A stretch of DNA of 64,000 nucleotides from Paraflavitalea sp966211765 (GCA_966211765.1 CBIHOV010000003.1:186001-250000); one strand, 5' to 3'; counted from the stretch's first letter, positions 43,791 to 52,006 are shown. Program-made: numbers and translations. Notes: generated from the sequence alone by a model not told the origin.

Positions 43791-44951
43791 ATGGCTGGTG
43801 ACCCGGAAAGCGAATCTCCTAAAAAAGCCCGAATTGCTATTGCAGTCTTCTTTTTTGTTTCAGGCTTTGGTTTTGCCACCTGGGCTTCCCGCATTCTAAC
43901 TATTCAACAGCATTTGCACCTGGATGATGCACAACTGGGCGCTGCCTTGTTTGCCATGCCAGCCGGGCTGATGCTTACCCTACCCCTTACGGGCTTTCTA
44001 TTGCGGCGCTTCAGCAGCCGATATGTGATGCTGGGCGGCGCCCTGCTTTTCAATATCATGCTGTGCCTGGTGGGTTTTGTGGACCAAACCTGGCAACTGG
44101 TGGCGGTCTTGTTCTTTTTCGGTTCGGCCCGGAACCTGTTCAATATATCGGCCAATGCCCAATCGCTCGGTGTGCAGGCCTTGTACAGCAAGTCCATCAT
44201 CGCCAACCTGCATGGCATCTGGAGTACGGCAGGGTTTGCGGCGGCGGCCACCGGCACACTGATGGTATCGGCCAGGGTCGCCACTTCCTGGCATTTACTG
44301 GGCGTGAGCATCCTGCTAACGGGTCTTTGCTGCTATTTCTTTAAGGACAGTATACACCAGCATCCTTCACCGCATGAGCGCAAGGGAAGTTTTGTATGGC
44401 CCGACAGAACGATGCTGAAATTTGGCCTGATAGCATTTGCCTCCATGGCCTGTGAAGGAACCATGTACGACTGGGCCGCCATTTACCTGCGCAAGGCTAC
44501 GGGCGCTGCAGATGGCATCGCCACTGCGGGTTACGCCATTTACATGGTGTCGATGACACTCGGCCGTTTTACGGGCGACAGGATGGCCAACAAGATCGGC
44601 ATCAAGAACATGCTACGGTACAGCGGCACGCTTATGTTTAGCGGCCTATTGCTGGCCACACTGGTGCCTTATACTTATGTTGCGGCCTTTGGTTTTATCA
44701 TGGTAGGCTTTGGCGTATCCTGTGTAGTACCCATGACGTTTAGCATGGCAGGCAAAGTAAAGAACATGAGTGGGGGCCCTGCTATTGCAGCAGTATCTAC
44801 GGTAGGCTACCTGGGTTTTCTTATTGTGCCGCCGGTAGTAGGCTTTATTGCAAAAGCAGTTAACATACGCTTGTCTTTTGCCATTATGTCACTATTGGGC
44901 TTGTTGATACTTTGGATGGTAGGTAAATTCTCTGTAAAATACCAAGCATGA
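43791..44951 (+). CDS. MFS transporter
   Basis: The 386-residue inner-membrane protein has about twelve helices, for instance IAIAVFFFVSGFGFATWASRI at the start, with the MFS-type loops GFLLRRFSSRYVMLGGALLF and LGRFTGDRMANKIGIKNMLRYSG. GTMYDWAAIYLRKATG before helix 7 is typical of the family that exports drugs or takes up sugars of the fucose-permease-like branch. Its stop overlaps the start of the Crp/Fnr gene (ATGA), so both are one transcript and the regulator probably controls this permease or is induced with it. Confidence 0.9.
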   Translation: MAGDPESESPKKARIAIAVFFFVSGFGFATWASRILTIQQHLHLDDAQLGAALFAMPAGLMLTLPLTGFLLRRFSSRYVMLGGALLFNIMLCLVGFVDQTWQLVAVLFFFGSARNLFNISANAQSLGVQALYSKSIIANLHGIWSTAGFAAAATGTLMVSARVATSWHLLGVSILLTGLCCYFFKDSIHQHPSPHERKGSFVWPDRTMLKFGLIAFASMACEGTMYDWAAIYLRKATGAADGIATAGYAIYMVSMTLGRFTGDRMANKIGIKNMLRYSGTLMFSGLLLATLVPYTYVAAFGFIMVGFGVSCVVPMTFSMAGKVKNMSGGPAIAAVSTVGYLGFLIVPPVVGFIAKAVNIRLSFAIMSLLGLLILWMVGKFSVKYQA

Positions 44952-45514
44952 GTCAGGTACTAAGACAACATCTTGAAAAATTAACTTCGTTTACAGACAG
45001 TGAGTTTGACTATATCCTGTCGCATTTCACGAGCAAAAAACTCAAAAAGCACCAGTTCTTAATACAGGAAGGGGACGCTGTGCCCAATGATTATTTTGTT
45101 TTGAAAGGTTTATTAAAATCCACGCATACCGATAACAATGGCAAACAGCATATCCTGGGTTTTGCGATGGAAGATTGGTGGATCAGCGATTACCAGGCGC
45201 ATTTCAATCAAACCAAAGCAACCCTGTATGTTGACTGTCTTGAAGATACCGAGCTGCTCTGCCTCTCCTTATACAACCGGGAAAAACTTTGCGCCGAACT
45301 GCATAAAATGGAACACTGTTTCAGGGTAAAAACAAGCGCCGGTTATGTAGCGCTTCAACGCCGTATCCTCACCCTGCTCAACAGTACGGCCAAAGAACGG
45401 TATGAACAGTTTCTGCAGCAATACCCTACCCTCACACAACGCCTCCCCAAAACCCTGATCGCCGCTTACCTGGGTGTGTCGAGAGAAACATTAAGCAGGC
45501 TCTATACAGCTTAG
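44948..45514 (+). CDS. Crp/Fnr-family transcriptional regulator (short form)
   Basis: The 188-residue protein has a cyclic-nucleotide-binding-type beta-roll (about 15-125: KKLKKHQFLIQEGDAVPNDYFVLKGLLKSTH) and a C-terminal helix-turn-helix (about 150-188: RLPKTLIAAYLGVSRETLSRLYT). Its ATG overlaps the MFS stop by 4 bases. It lacks cysteine clusters for iron-sulfur binding. Immediately after its stop codon is a perfect TGTGA-N6-TCACA dyad, the classical Crp operator, in front of the DJ-1/PfpI gene, so control of that gene is likely. Confidence 0.9.
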   Translation: MSQVLRQHLEKLTSFTDSEFDYILSHFTSKKLKKHQFLIQEGDAVPNDYFVLKGLLKSTHTDNNGKQHILGFAMEDWWISDYQAHFNQTKATLYVDCLEDTELLCLSLYNREKLCAELHKMEHCFRVKTSAGYVALQRRILTLLNSTAKERYEQFLQQYPTLTQRLPKTLIAAYLGVSRETLSRLYTA

Positions 45515-45530
45515 TGTGATCTACCTCACA
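45515..45530. promoter_or_regulatory. Perfect Crp-type operator
   Basis: TGTGA (45515-45519), six bases, TCACA (45526-45530). It begins on the base after the stop codon of the Crp/Fnr gene and lies 57 bases before the ATG of the DJ-1/PfpI gene. Confidence 0.65.
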
Positions 45531-45586
45531 CCAAATTCGTGACCTGGCTCCTGTGCCGCCAAAGCGGAACAGCTGACCTTTGCTGT

Positions 45587-46366
45587 ATGAAACCAATTAT
45601 TCAACGGATCATTACAGGAGCAAAGGTCATTGGCTGTTGCGCCCTTTCTCTTGTGTACCACACCGCAGCGGCACAAACCAATCAATCTACAAAGATGAAA
45701 AAGAAGATCTTGTTTGTGGTCACCAGCCACGATAAAAAAGGCAGTACAGGCGAACCTACAGGTTATTACCTGGGCGAAGTATCGCATCCCTGGGAAGTAT
45801 TGCACGAAGCTGGTTATGAAATTGACTTTGTAAGTCCACAGGGAGGAAAAGCACCGGTAGATGGCTTTAACCTCGATGATGCTACCAACAAAAAGTTTTG
45901 GGAGGATGGAACCTACCGCCATAAGGTGGAACACACCTTAAAGCCTTCCGATGTTGATCCGAAAGCATATGCTGCCATTTTTTATGCAGGCGGACATGGC
46001 GCCATGTGGGATTTCGCAGATAATGGGGCGATAGCGCAAATAGCAGCCACCATCTATGAAAATGGCGGCATTGTAAGCGCCGTATGTCATGGCCCGGCGG
46101 GATTGGTAAACCTGAAACTGAGCAATGGCCAATACCTGGTGCAGGGAAAAAAGATCAATGCCTTTACCAATGAAGAAGAGAAGGCAGTGAAGCTGGACAA
46201 TATCGTACCCTTCCTGCTGGAGAGCAAGCTCATCGAGCGGGGCGCCCGGTTCGAAAAATCAGGCTTGTGGCAATCCCATGTGACGGTTGATCAGCGCGTG
46301 ATCACGGGGCAAAATCCCCAATCGGCCAAAGGGGTTGGAGAAGCCATCCTGGCAGGACTTAAATGA
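45587..46366 (+). CDS. DJ-1/PfpI-superfamily protein, Hsp31/glyoxalase III type, exported
   Basis: The protein is 259 residues from the ATG at 45587, with an N-terminal hydrophobic segment (IITGAKVIGCCALSLVYHTAAAQ) that looks like a signal peptide. The domain starts KKKILFVVTSHDKKGSTGEPTGYYLGEVSHPWEVL and carries the nucleophile cysteine elbow AVCHGPAGLVNL and the preceding glutamate loop FYAGGHGAMWDF, features of the Hsp31/glutathione-independent glyoxalase III group. It may detoxify methylglyoxal or act as a chaperone. The longer frame from 45539 covers the Crp-type site region and is not preferred. Confidence 0.88.
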   Translation: MKPIIQRIITGAKVIGCCALSLVYHTAAAQTNQSTKMKKKILFVVTSHDKKGSTGEPTGYYLGEVSHPWEVLHEAGYEIDFVSPQGGKAPVDGFNLDDATNKKFWEDGTYRHKVEHTLKPSDVDPKAYAAIFYAGGHGAMWDFADNGAIAQIAATIYENGGIVSAVCHGPAGLVNLKLSNGQYLVQGKKINAFTNEEEKAVKLDNIVPFLLESKLIERGARFEKSGLWQSHVTVDQRVITGQNPQSAKGVGEAILAGLK

Positions 46367-46538
46367 TGGTATTCTCATTGGAACCATGACCAGCTTTTCC
46401 GATACTATTCAGGAGCCTGGCGCCATGCTAACAGGAATCCGTTTTAAACCAGCAGCATTTACGCTTTTCTATCCCATGTCATTGGCAGAAACAGCAGATA
46501 CCTGTACCTTTTTTAAGATAGCCCTGCCAATGAGATAA
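46364..46538 (+). pseudogene. Remnant of an AraC-type regulator sensing domain
   Basis: The frame after the DJ-1 stop reads LIGTMTSFSDTIQEPGAMLTG followed by IRFKPAAFTLFYPMSLAETAD. This matches the pattern of the DUF6597-type N-terminal domain of AraC regulators (VG-x-T...GVRFKPGAF...L.ELTD). No start, no first strands and no helix-turn-helix are present before the stop at 46538, so it is a fragment of about 55 codons. It overlaps the end of the DJ-1 gene by a few bases. Confidence 0.5.
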
Positions 46539-46590
46539 AACGGTACACAGGCAGTACGCCCGGCGCTTTCTGATTTTGTCGCTTTTTTCC

Positions 46591-46645
46591 AAAAACAACT
46601 TCAGGATCATGGCCACTGCGTAAGCAGGGCCATGATCCTGAAGTT
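46591..46645 (-). terminator. Long hairpin terminator of the small membrane protein gene
   Basis: An 18-bp perfect stem is formed by 46597-46614 and 46628-46645 (arm begins AACTTCAGGATCATGGCC), topped after one bulged A by CTGC/GCAG and a GTAA tetraloop. On the minus strand five T (GTTTTT) follow at once, 15 bases after the stop at 46660; no T run follows on plus. Longer than usual terminators. Confidence 0.75.
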
Positions 46646-46659
46646 TATATCCTGCATAA

Positions 46660-46929
46660 TTATTTGTGGGACTGCACTCCCACAGAATCCTGCTGGTACC
46701 AGCCACAGTGCTGTTGCCTGCCGCCATGATGGCGCCATGCACTGAAACGGAAAGCCAGTACATTGGTGACAATGAACAATACAATGGATAAGATCACGGC
46801 CACCCGGGTAATGGTCACCAGGGCAGGCTTTTTGGAAAAGCCGCCAAACACATACCCCACAATAAACACCATACTGGCGACAAACAATACCCGCAAAAAG
46901 ATCACGATTGCAAATGGCATAACATTCAT
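46660..46929 (-). CDS. Small membrane protein of unknown function
   Basis: The 89-residue protein has two hydrophobic helices (about 5-27, PFAIVIFLRVLFVASMVFIVGYV, and 38-60, ITRVAVILSIVLFIVTNVLAF) and a polar His/Gln-rich tail (RHHGGRQQHCGWYQQD). The ATG is one base after the stop of the TPR gene, so it is co-translated with it. Function unknown; the His-rich tail might bind metal. Confidence 0.7.
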   Translation of the reverse strand: MNVMPFAIVIFLRVLFVASMVFIVGYVFGGFSKKPALVTITRVAVILSIVLFIVTNVLAFRFSAWRHHGGRQQHCGWYQQDSVGVQSHK

Positions 46930-46930
46930 T

Positions 46931-47584
46931 TTATAAGGTTTTCAATAATGACTCCACATCCGGTTTGCCCCAATGAGGGGTGGTGCCGGCAGTACCCTGC
47001 GCATTCAATTGTTGCAGGGCCAGGTCCAACAATTCTTTGGCTTTCTTTTTATCCCCGCCCCACATTTTAGGCGTTGAATATTTCTCCCAGCCTTCCAGGT
47101 AAATAGCCCTGGGATTGGCAGGATTGGCCGCTTTTGCCCGTTGTACGTATTGGCCAGCAATGGGTCCGTGCTTGCGGCCATATGTCATGGGATTGATAAA
47201 TACCTTTGCCCGTTCGGCCATACTGAGCACACAAAACACTTCGGACAACTCCTTCTTTTGCCGGGCCGTATCCAGCAGGGAAAGCGCTTTTTGGCCCTGC
47301 TCTACCGCCAGGTTGGCAAAAGGCTCGATCTTGTCGCCATCATCCTGGTAGAGCCAACCAGTTTTGGCATTGCAATAGGCTGCATAGTACCAGGCGAGCC
47401 AGTTTGATGGCTGCTGCGCTGCTATAGCTGCAAAATCAATGGCCAGCTGCCGGTAATCTTTTACAACAACCGCTTTGTCGAGTTTTGAAACAGTAGCCTG
47501 TAGTTGCTGATCGTTGGTATCCTGCGCCCAGGTGGCGGTAAACATCAGACAGGCGCTCATCATCAGTAAGATTGTTTTTTTCAT
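46931..47584 (-). CDS. Secreted TPR-like protein
   Basis: The 217-residue protein has a Sec signal (MKKTILLMMSACLMFTATWAQ) and a helical body with TPR-like repeats (YRQLAIDFAAIAAQQPSNWLAWYYAAYCNAKTGW, GPIAGQYVQRAKAANPANPRAIYLEGWEKYSTPKMWGGDKKKAKELLDLALQQL). Proteins of this form lie next to TonB receptors in Bacteroidota. Downstream of the TonB receptor on the same strand, but separated from it by a pair of tandem hairpins (47615-47722). Confidence 0.8.
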   Translation of the reverse strand: MKKTILLMMSACLMFTATWAQDTNDQQLQATVSKLDKAVVVKDYRQLAIDFAAIAAQQPSNWLAWYYAAYCNAKTGWLYQDDGDKIEPFANLAVEQGQKALSLLDTARQKKELSEVFCVLSMAERAKVFINPMTYGRKHGPIAGQYVQRAKAANPANPRAIYLEGWEKYSTPKMWGGDKKKAKELLDLALQQLNAQGTAGTTPHWGKPDVESLLKTL

Positions 47585-47614
47585 ATTGTTTAATTTTTAG
47601 TAATGACAAGTAAA

Positions 47615-47722
47615 AGAGGTGACACCTTTCGTTTGCTTCGCGAGGGAAGGTGTCACCTCTGCAAGGAGTTGAAAAGAGGTAACACCTTTTCCTTTGCTTC
47701 GAATGCGAAAGGTGTCACCTCT
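47615..47722. repeat. Two tandem hairpin elements
   Basis: Unit 1: AGAGGTGACACCTT (47615-47628) and its complement (47647-47660), 14 bp. Unit 2: AGAGGTAACACCTTT (47675-47689) and 47708-47722, 14 of 15 pairs. The centres are also alike (TTTGCTTCG). The copies sit between the TonB receptor gene and the TPR gene; on the minus strand each ends ACCTCTTTT, so they may weaken read-through. Confidence 0.75.
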
Positions 47723-47732
47723 CACAAACCTT

Positions 47733-49967
47733 TCACAAGTTCTCATTGATCAGGTCATCCCGCCGGTCGATGCCGAAGCTCATGAAGAGGCCGGCATACC
47801 AGGTCCTGGTGGCGGGCTGTGTGATGGGCAGTTTATTAAGGCCATTGTAACTATAGTTGTAGCCGAATACCTGTTCCCTTCCGAATACGTTGTTCATTCC
47901 AAAGCCAATACCGGAAAAGTCTTTGTTCTTCCATCCTTTGAATAGGGTAAAGAGGTAAGCAAAACTCAGGTTGAGTGCACTGTAGGTATTGGTAGTACCC
48001 TGCTCATAGACATAGGATTCGCCGCCGGCATTGGATTGAATATCATAATAAGGACGGCCCGTGGCCAATGTGTAAGAGAGATTGGCGCTGAGGTTGATGG
48101 CCTGAAAAAAACGTTTCACCACCAGGGAAGCCGTATGCGGCGTGGCAAAGGATGGTCGCATGGATACCGGAAAGTCCATGAACCTGCGTTTGGTATCCAG
48201 GTAGGTGTAAGTGATCCAGTAGTCAAGGTTTTTAAAGCTGCGCTTGTCGCGGAAGAACAATTCTACTCCCCTGGCGTATCCCTTGCCATCGTTGGCCATT
48301 GCGGGCATGGTAGTGACGAGGTTGCGATAGCGTTTATAGTATGCTTCAATGCGTAATAACCTATTGCTGAATTTGTATTGGTAGTTGACCAGGTAATGTT
48401 CCGCCCGGCTAAAGCCGAGGTCCTTATTTTGCACCAGCAATGCATCACCGGGCATCTGATAGAAAACACCATAGGCTATATTGATCTGCCCCGCATCGGG
48501 GATGCGATAAGCCAGGCTGATCCGCGGTGCTACATTGAAACGTTGCAGTAAGCTGGTGTATTCAGCCCGCACCCCTATTTTGGCAGCAATATTCCGGGCA
48601 ATGTATACATCACCTTCTGCAAAAGCTACCGTGAGGTTGTCGGGCAGTGTATGAAGCGTATCGTTGTACCTGTACCTGGCTTTGTTGTAAAAATATTCTC
48701 CGCCAAAGCGAATGGCCTGCCTGCGCCGCAGCCCTTTTGTGATCACCAGTCTGCCCTGCGCAAAATCGGCCTGATCATGGCGTTCATTGTTCTTTTGGTT
48801 ATAAGGAAAAGCAGGAATCAATACAGGCGTCTTCTTTGCATCGAGTAATTGATTGTCGACATCCTCTTTAAAATAATTATACGCAATGGCAGCGTCCATT
48901 TTCCATTGGCTGCCCAGGGACTCACGGTAAGAAAGGTTATTGTACACATTGAAGCCCTTTAGTTCAAAGGAGGATAACAGGCCTGTACTGTCAACATCGG
49001 GTGTTCTCATGCCGGTATGACTGTATCCGTAATTGCTGTAGAATTTCAACATGCCGGTTTTGCTGGTCCTGATGCGGAAGTTGGCATCGCCGGCCAGGTA
49101 TTCAGGACCATGGAAGAAATCGGGCCTGGCATCGGTGAGTTTATTGTAGAAGGTGGAATTGCCATAGCGGGCATTGATCCCATAACTGCTGTTGCGGTCC
49201 TTCGCCAGGTTTTGAAATCCGACGGCTACCATCATGGGAAAGATGGCCAGGTTGGCAGAAGATTGATCGGGCAGGTCAACGGTTTCCAGGATGAGGGCAC
49301 TGCTCATGGCCTGCCCATACAAGGCCGAGTAGCCACCTGAGGAGAACAGGATACCTTTGAACAGGAAAGGATTGATCCGGGCCGGTTGGGGCACGCCGGG
49401 AATACTGGAGAAATTGGGATGTGGCAGTAAGGCTCCATCCACAAATTGTTTGGCCTCATCACCGGTACCACCCCGCACAAAGAGCCCTTCTGTTTCACCC
49501 ACCTGCTGCGCCCCGGGCAAGGCCCTTAATGCATTGGCAATATCGCCTCCATTGCCTGCCACTGTTACGGCATCAATGGGGGTAAGTGAGGCGCCTTTCG
49601 CTTTATCACTGGCCTCAAAACTACCGGCGCCCACTACCACCACTTCACCCAATTGAGCACCTTCTTCTTCCAGTATGATCGTAATCATGGAATCTGCAGT
49701 GTGTACTTCCACTTCTTTAGGCCGGTAACCCACGGAAGTAATTTTCAGCACCACTTTATCACCGGCGGGCAAGGGGAGCGAAAAATAGCCAGTCGAATCG
49801 GCCCTGGCGCCTGCACGGGATTGCTTGATGCCAATGCTGGCAGCCGCCAGTGGTTCCTTTTTACTGTTCAATACCTGTCCGCGAATGAGTGTTTGCGCGG
49901 TGGCCGGCAAGGCGACTGCGAACAGGCATATAATCAATAGGAAGAATGGAAGGCTATTGTGTTTCAT
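47733..49967 (-). CDS. TonB-dependent outer-membrane receptor
   Basis: The 744-residue protein has a Sec signal (MKHNSLPFFLLIICLFAVALPATAQ), a carboxypeptidase-regulatory-like domain (about 27-112, IRGQVLNSKKEPLAAASIGIKQSRAGARADSTGYF), a plug (about 110-220: LGEVVVVGAGSFEASDKAKGASLTPIDAVTVAGNGGDIANALRALPGAQ and LFVRGGTGDEAKQFVDGALLPHP) and a 22-strand-type barrel. It is shorter than SusC proteins and has no SusD partner, so it is more like a siderophore, metal or peptide receptor. The LytS/LytTR system is coded just upstream on the same strand, and paired repeats lie before its promoter. Confidence 0.93.
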   Translation of the reverse strand: MKHNSLPFFLLIICLFAVALPATAQTLIRGQVLNSKKEPLAAASIGIKQSRAGARADSTGYFSLPLPAGDKVVLKITSVGYRPKEVEVHTADSMITIILEEEGAQLGEVVVVGAGSFEASDKAKGASLTPIDAVTVAGNGGDIANALRALPGAQQVGETEGLFVRGGTGDEAKQFVDGALLPHPNFSSIPGVPQPARINPFLFKGILFSSGGYSALYGQAMSSALILETVDLPDQSSANLAIFPMMVAVGFQNLAKDRNSSYGINARYGNSTFYNKLTDARPDFFHGPEYLAGDANFRIRTSKTGMLKFYSNYGYSHTGMRTPDVDSTGLLSSFELKGFNVYNNLSYRESLGSQWKMDAAIAYNYFKEDVDNQLLDAKKTPVLIPAFPYNQKNNERHDQADFAQGRLVITKGLRRRQAIRFGGEYFYNKARYRYNDTLHTLPDNLTVAFAEGDVYIARNIAAKIGVRAEYTSLLQRFNVAPRISLAYRIPDAGQINIAYGVFYQMPGDALLVQNKDLGFSRAEHYLVNYQYKFSNRLLRIEAYYKRYRNLVTTMPAMANDGKGYARGVELFFRDKRSFKNLDYWITYTYLDTKRRFMDFPVSMRPSFATPHTASLVVKRFFQAINLSANLSYTLATGRPYYDIQSNAGGESYVYEQGTTNTYSALNLSFAYLFTLFKGWKNKDFSGIGFGMNNVFGREQVFGYNYSYNGLNKLPITQPATRTWYAGLFMSFGIDRRDDLINENL

Positions 49968-49995
49968 GGCTCAATATTTTTGAATAATCACCATT

Positions 49996-50003
49996 CAAAA
50001 GTA
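49996..50003 (-). promoter_or_regulatory. -7 promoter box of the TonB receptor gene
   Basis: On the minus strand TACTTTTG is an exact TAnnTTTG box, giving a start point near 49991 and a leader of about 25 bases. No -33 TTTG is present, which fits the activator site proposed at 50031-50060. Confidence 0.55.
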
Positions 50004-50030
50004 TTACAGACATGCAGGCGCTTATAGCGA

Positions 50031-50060
50031 GAATAGACTTGCCAACCTGGTTGAATAGAC
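50031..50060 (-). promoter_or_regulatory. Direct repeats before the TonB receptor gene (candidate LytTR site)
   Basis: GAATAGAC at 50031-50038 and 50053-50060, same orientation, 22 bases start to start. LytTR regulators bind two 9-bp repeats about 21-22 bases apart. The pair lies about 40-70 bases before the start point, a normal activator position. The bases do not closely follow the published LytTR consensus. Confidence 0.4.
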
Positions 50061-50089
50061 GTAAGGGAGAAATGAGGAGACTTGGGGAA

Positions 50090-50159
50090 TAAGGTGAGTC
50101 GCCCTGCCGCACGGCTTTTTGCAGCGCCGTCCCGCACTGTTGCGGGACGGCCCACCTTA
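50090..50159. repeat. REP-like palindromic element, copy 1
   Basis: TAAGGTGAGTCGCCCTGCC opens the element and GGACGGCCCACCTTA closes it; ends TAAGGTG/CACCTTA are inverted repeats. Inside, GCCGTCCCGCA and TGCGGGACGGC form an 11-bp stem with a CTGT loop. It starts 3 bases after the LytTR stop codon (minus strand), so it may also stop that transcript. A second copy in opposite orientation is at 60644-60698. Confidence 0.75.
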
Positions 50160-50161
50160 TA

Positions 50162-50863
50162 TCAGAGTGAAAGCATTTTCTCTACATCGGCTTTGTAGCC
50201 ATCGCTGAGGGGAAGTTCAAGGGCGCCAACGCAAAGGAGATCGCGCTTTACGGCGGTTACTTTATCGGCTGCCACAATAAAGGATTTGTGGGTGCGTACA
50301 AAACGGAAGCCCGACAGCTTTTCCTGAATGGCCTTCATACTCATTTTGGTGATTACCGGCCGGGTTCCGGTATTGAGGAAGATCTTCACATAATCCTTCA
50401 TGCCTTCGATGTACAAGATGGCAGGTATGGAGATCTTCACCTGTACATATTCTACGTAGACGAAGAAATAATCCGGCGCTTCTTCTTTGAGAATGGCTTT
50501 CTGCTGCAGGGTATACAGCTCCTGCGCTTTGTTGCAGGCTTTGAGGAAGCGTTGAAAGGATACAGGTTTCAGTAGGTAATCCACCACATCGAGGTTGAAC
50601 CCTTCGAGTGCGTATTCTTTATAAGCGGTGATCATGATCACCATGGGAGGATGTTTCAATGACTGCAGGAACTGCAATCCATTCAGTCCGGGCATCTGTA
50701 TATCGAGAAAGATAAGATCAACGTCTTGTTCATGCAAAACCTCAGCAGCTTCCATCGCATTACGGCAACGCTTTACCAGCTGCAAAAAGGGCACCTGCCG
50801 GATATTGTCTACCAACAGATCCAGCACCAGCTTTTCATCGTCTACCGCTATACATTTCAACAT
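50162..50863 (-). CDS. LytTR-family response regulator
   Basis: The 233-residue protein has a receiver domain with the acidic pocket DDE (8-10) and phospho-acceptor Asp54 in DLIFLDIQMPG, followed by a LytTR DNA-binding domain (about 135-230: VYVEYVQVKISIPAILYIEGMKDYVKIFLNTG, FRFVRTHKSFIVAADKVTAV, LPLSDGYKADVEKML). Its start overlaps the end of the kinase gene by 7 bases. Candidate sites lie upstream of the TonB receptor and of the kinase gene itself. Confidence 0.95.
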   Translation of the reverse strand: MLKCIAVDDEKLVLDLLVDNIRQVPFLQLVKRCRNAMEAAEVLHEQDVDLIFLDIQMPGLNGLQFLQSLKHPPMVIMITAYKEYALEGFNLDVVDYLLKPVSFQRFLKACNKAQELYTLQQKAILKEEAPDYFFVYVEYVQVKISIPAILYIEGMKDYVKIFLNTGTRPVITKMSMKAIQEKLSGFRFVRTHKSFIVAADKVTAVKRDLLCVGALELPLSDGYKADVEKMLSL

Positions 50864-51861
50864 GACAGATCAAGTTTTAATGTGGCCACATACAATTCTC
50901 CGTTATCATGTATGGACAAGTTATGCTTTTCTCTATACAGGAGTTGCAGCCTGTTGCGCACATTGGCCAGGCCAATACCGGAATTTTTATCTTTGGCCGT
51001 ATTGGCCTTATCATAGTTATTGGTAACCCTGAAGTGCAAAGCCTGGTCTTTTGCCTGCAGAGAGATATGAATAAAGGGATCTTTCACCAGACCAATGCCA
51101 TGCTTAAACGCGTTTTCCACAAAGGGGATCAGCAACATGGGTTCAACGGTACAGTCGGGGGCCTTGTTCTCAATGTTCAATTCCACGCGCACATCTTCAC
51201 CAAAGCGCAACTGTTGCAACTCGATATAATTGTGGAGGTATTCGATCTCTTTGCTTACGGGGAATTTAGCACTATCGGTATCATACAACATGTAACGCAA
51301 CATGTCGGACAGTTGGATCAGGGCCGGCTCCAACAGCGGTGATTTTTGCCGGGCCAGGGATACCATATTGGTCAATACGTTGAACAGGAAATGTGGGCTT
51401 ACCTGCGAACGGAGGAACTTTAGTTCTGAGGCCAGCCTTTCTGCCTGCGCTTCCTTCTCCGCCCTTTCGGCCAGTATGCGATCGGTCACCAACCGGTAAA
51501 CGATGGAAGCGATCAAAAAAGGAATGGGCGGAAAAAGAAAAAAACCGGCATACAGTCCCTTCACCAGCAATTCCGGGTAAAGCCATTTCATTAACCCCAC
51601 CTTTAAATAATAGGAGCCGCCAATGATAATGCCCAAAAAAACAATGTACAAGAGCCAACGTTTCCTTGTCAGGAACCGGGGGTAGAGGTAAAATGCATTC
51701 AGGTAAAACAGGCCGATATGAAACAAGTTGCCAATAAAAAAAAAGGCATTGGGCAACCCTGTATCGATCTCATGGAACACGATCATCGGTACCGTAAACA
51801 GGACGGTCCAGATAACCAGGTGCAAGCCCGGTGAAAAATATGTAGAGCGTGTTCGCATCAT
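50857..51861 (-). CDS. LytS-type sensor histidine kinase
   Basis: The 334-residue protein has four hydrophobic helices in the first 130 residues (HLVIWTVLFTVPMIVF and GLYAGFFLFPPIPFLIASIVYRLV among them), a short coiled linker (RAEKEAQAERLASELKFLRSQV), the His_kinase domain with the acceptor His in SQVSPHFLFNVLTNMVSLAR and a GHKL ATPase domain (PMLLIPFVENAFKHGI, SGIGLANVRNRLQLLY). It phosphorylates the LytTR protein coded downstream. No extracellular sensor domain is present, so a membrane-embedded signal is likely. Confidence 0.94.
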   Translation of the reverse strand: MMRTRSTYFSPGLHLVIWTVLFTVPMIVFHEIDTGLPNAFFFIGNLFHIGLFYLNAFYLYPRFLTRKRWLLYIVFLGIIIGGSYYLKVGLMKWLYPELLVKGLYAGFFLFPPIPFLIASIVYRLVTDRILAERAEKEAQAERLASELKFLRSQVSPHFLFNVLTNMVSLARQKSPLLEPALIQLSDMLRYMLYDTDSAKFPVSKEIEYLHNYIELQQLRFGEDVRVELNIENKAPDCTVEPMLLIPFVENAFKHGIGLVKDPFIHISLQAKDQALHFRVTNNYDKANTAKDKNSGIGLANVRNRLQLLYREKHNLSIHDNGELYVATLKLDLSC

Positions 51862-51879
51862 TGCAAGCTACCCCTATCC

Positions 51880-51905
51880 GTTCTATTCAATAAAATTGAG
51901 TAGAC
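51880..51905 (-). promoter_or_regulatory. Imperfect palindrome upstream of the LytS gene
   Basis: GTTCTATTCAAT (51880-51891) and ATTGAGTAGAC (51895-51905) are near-complementary. Both arms resemble GTCTATTC, the repeat found before the TonB receptor gene, so it may be an autoregulatory site. Confidence 0.35.
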
Positions 51906-52006
51906 AAAATGGGCAAATGTGTTGACAAGATCCTGTCAAATAGTATCGTATCAAACTAATGAGGTAGTCAAATACTGTCCGAACGGCCTGAACATGGCCT
52001 GGATAC

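Noticed and set aside
46479..46784. 101-codon minus-strand frame overlapping the small membrane protein gene
   Set aside because: Different frame from the coupled 89-residue gene and crosses its terminator hairpin; no plausible start.
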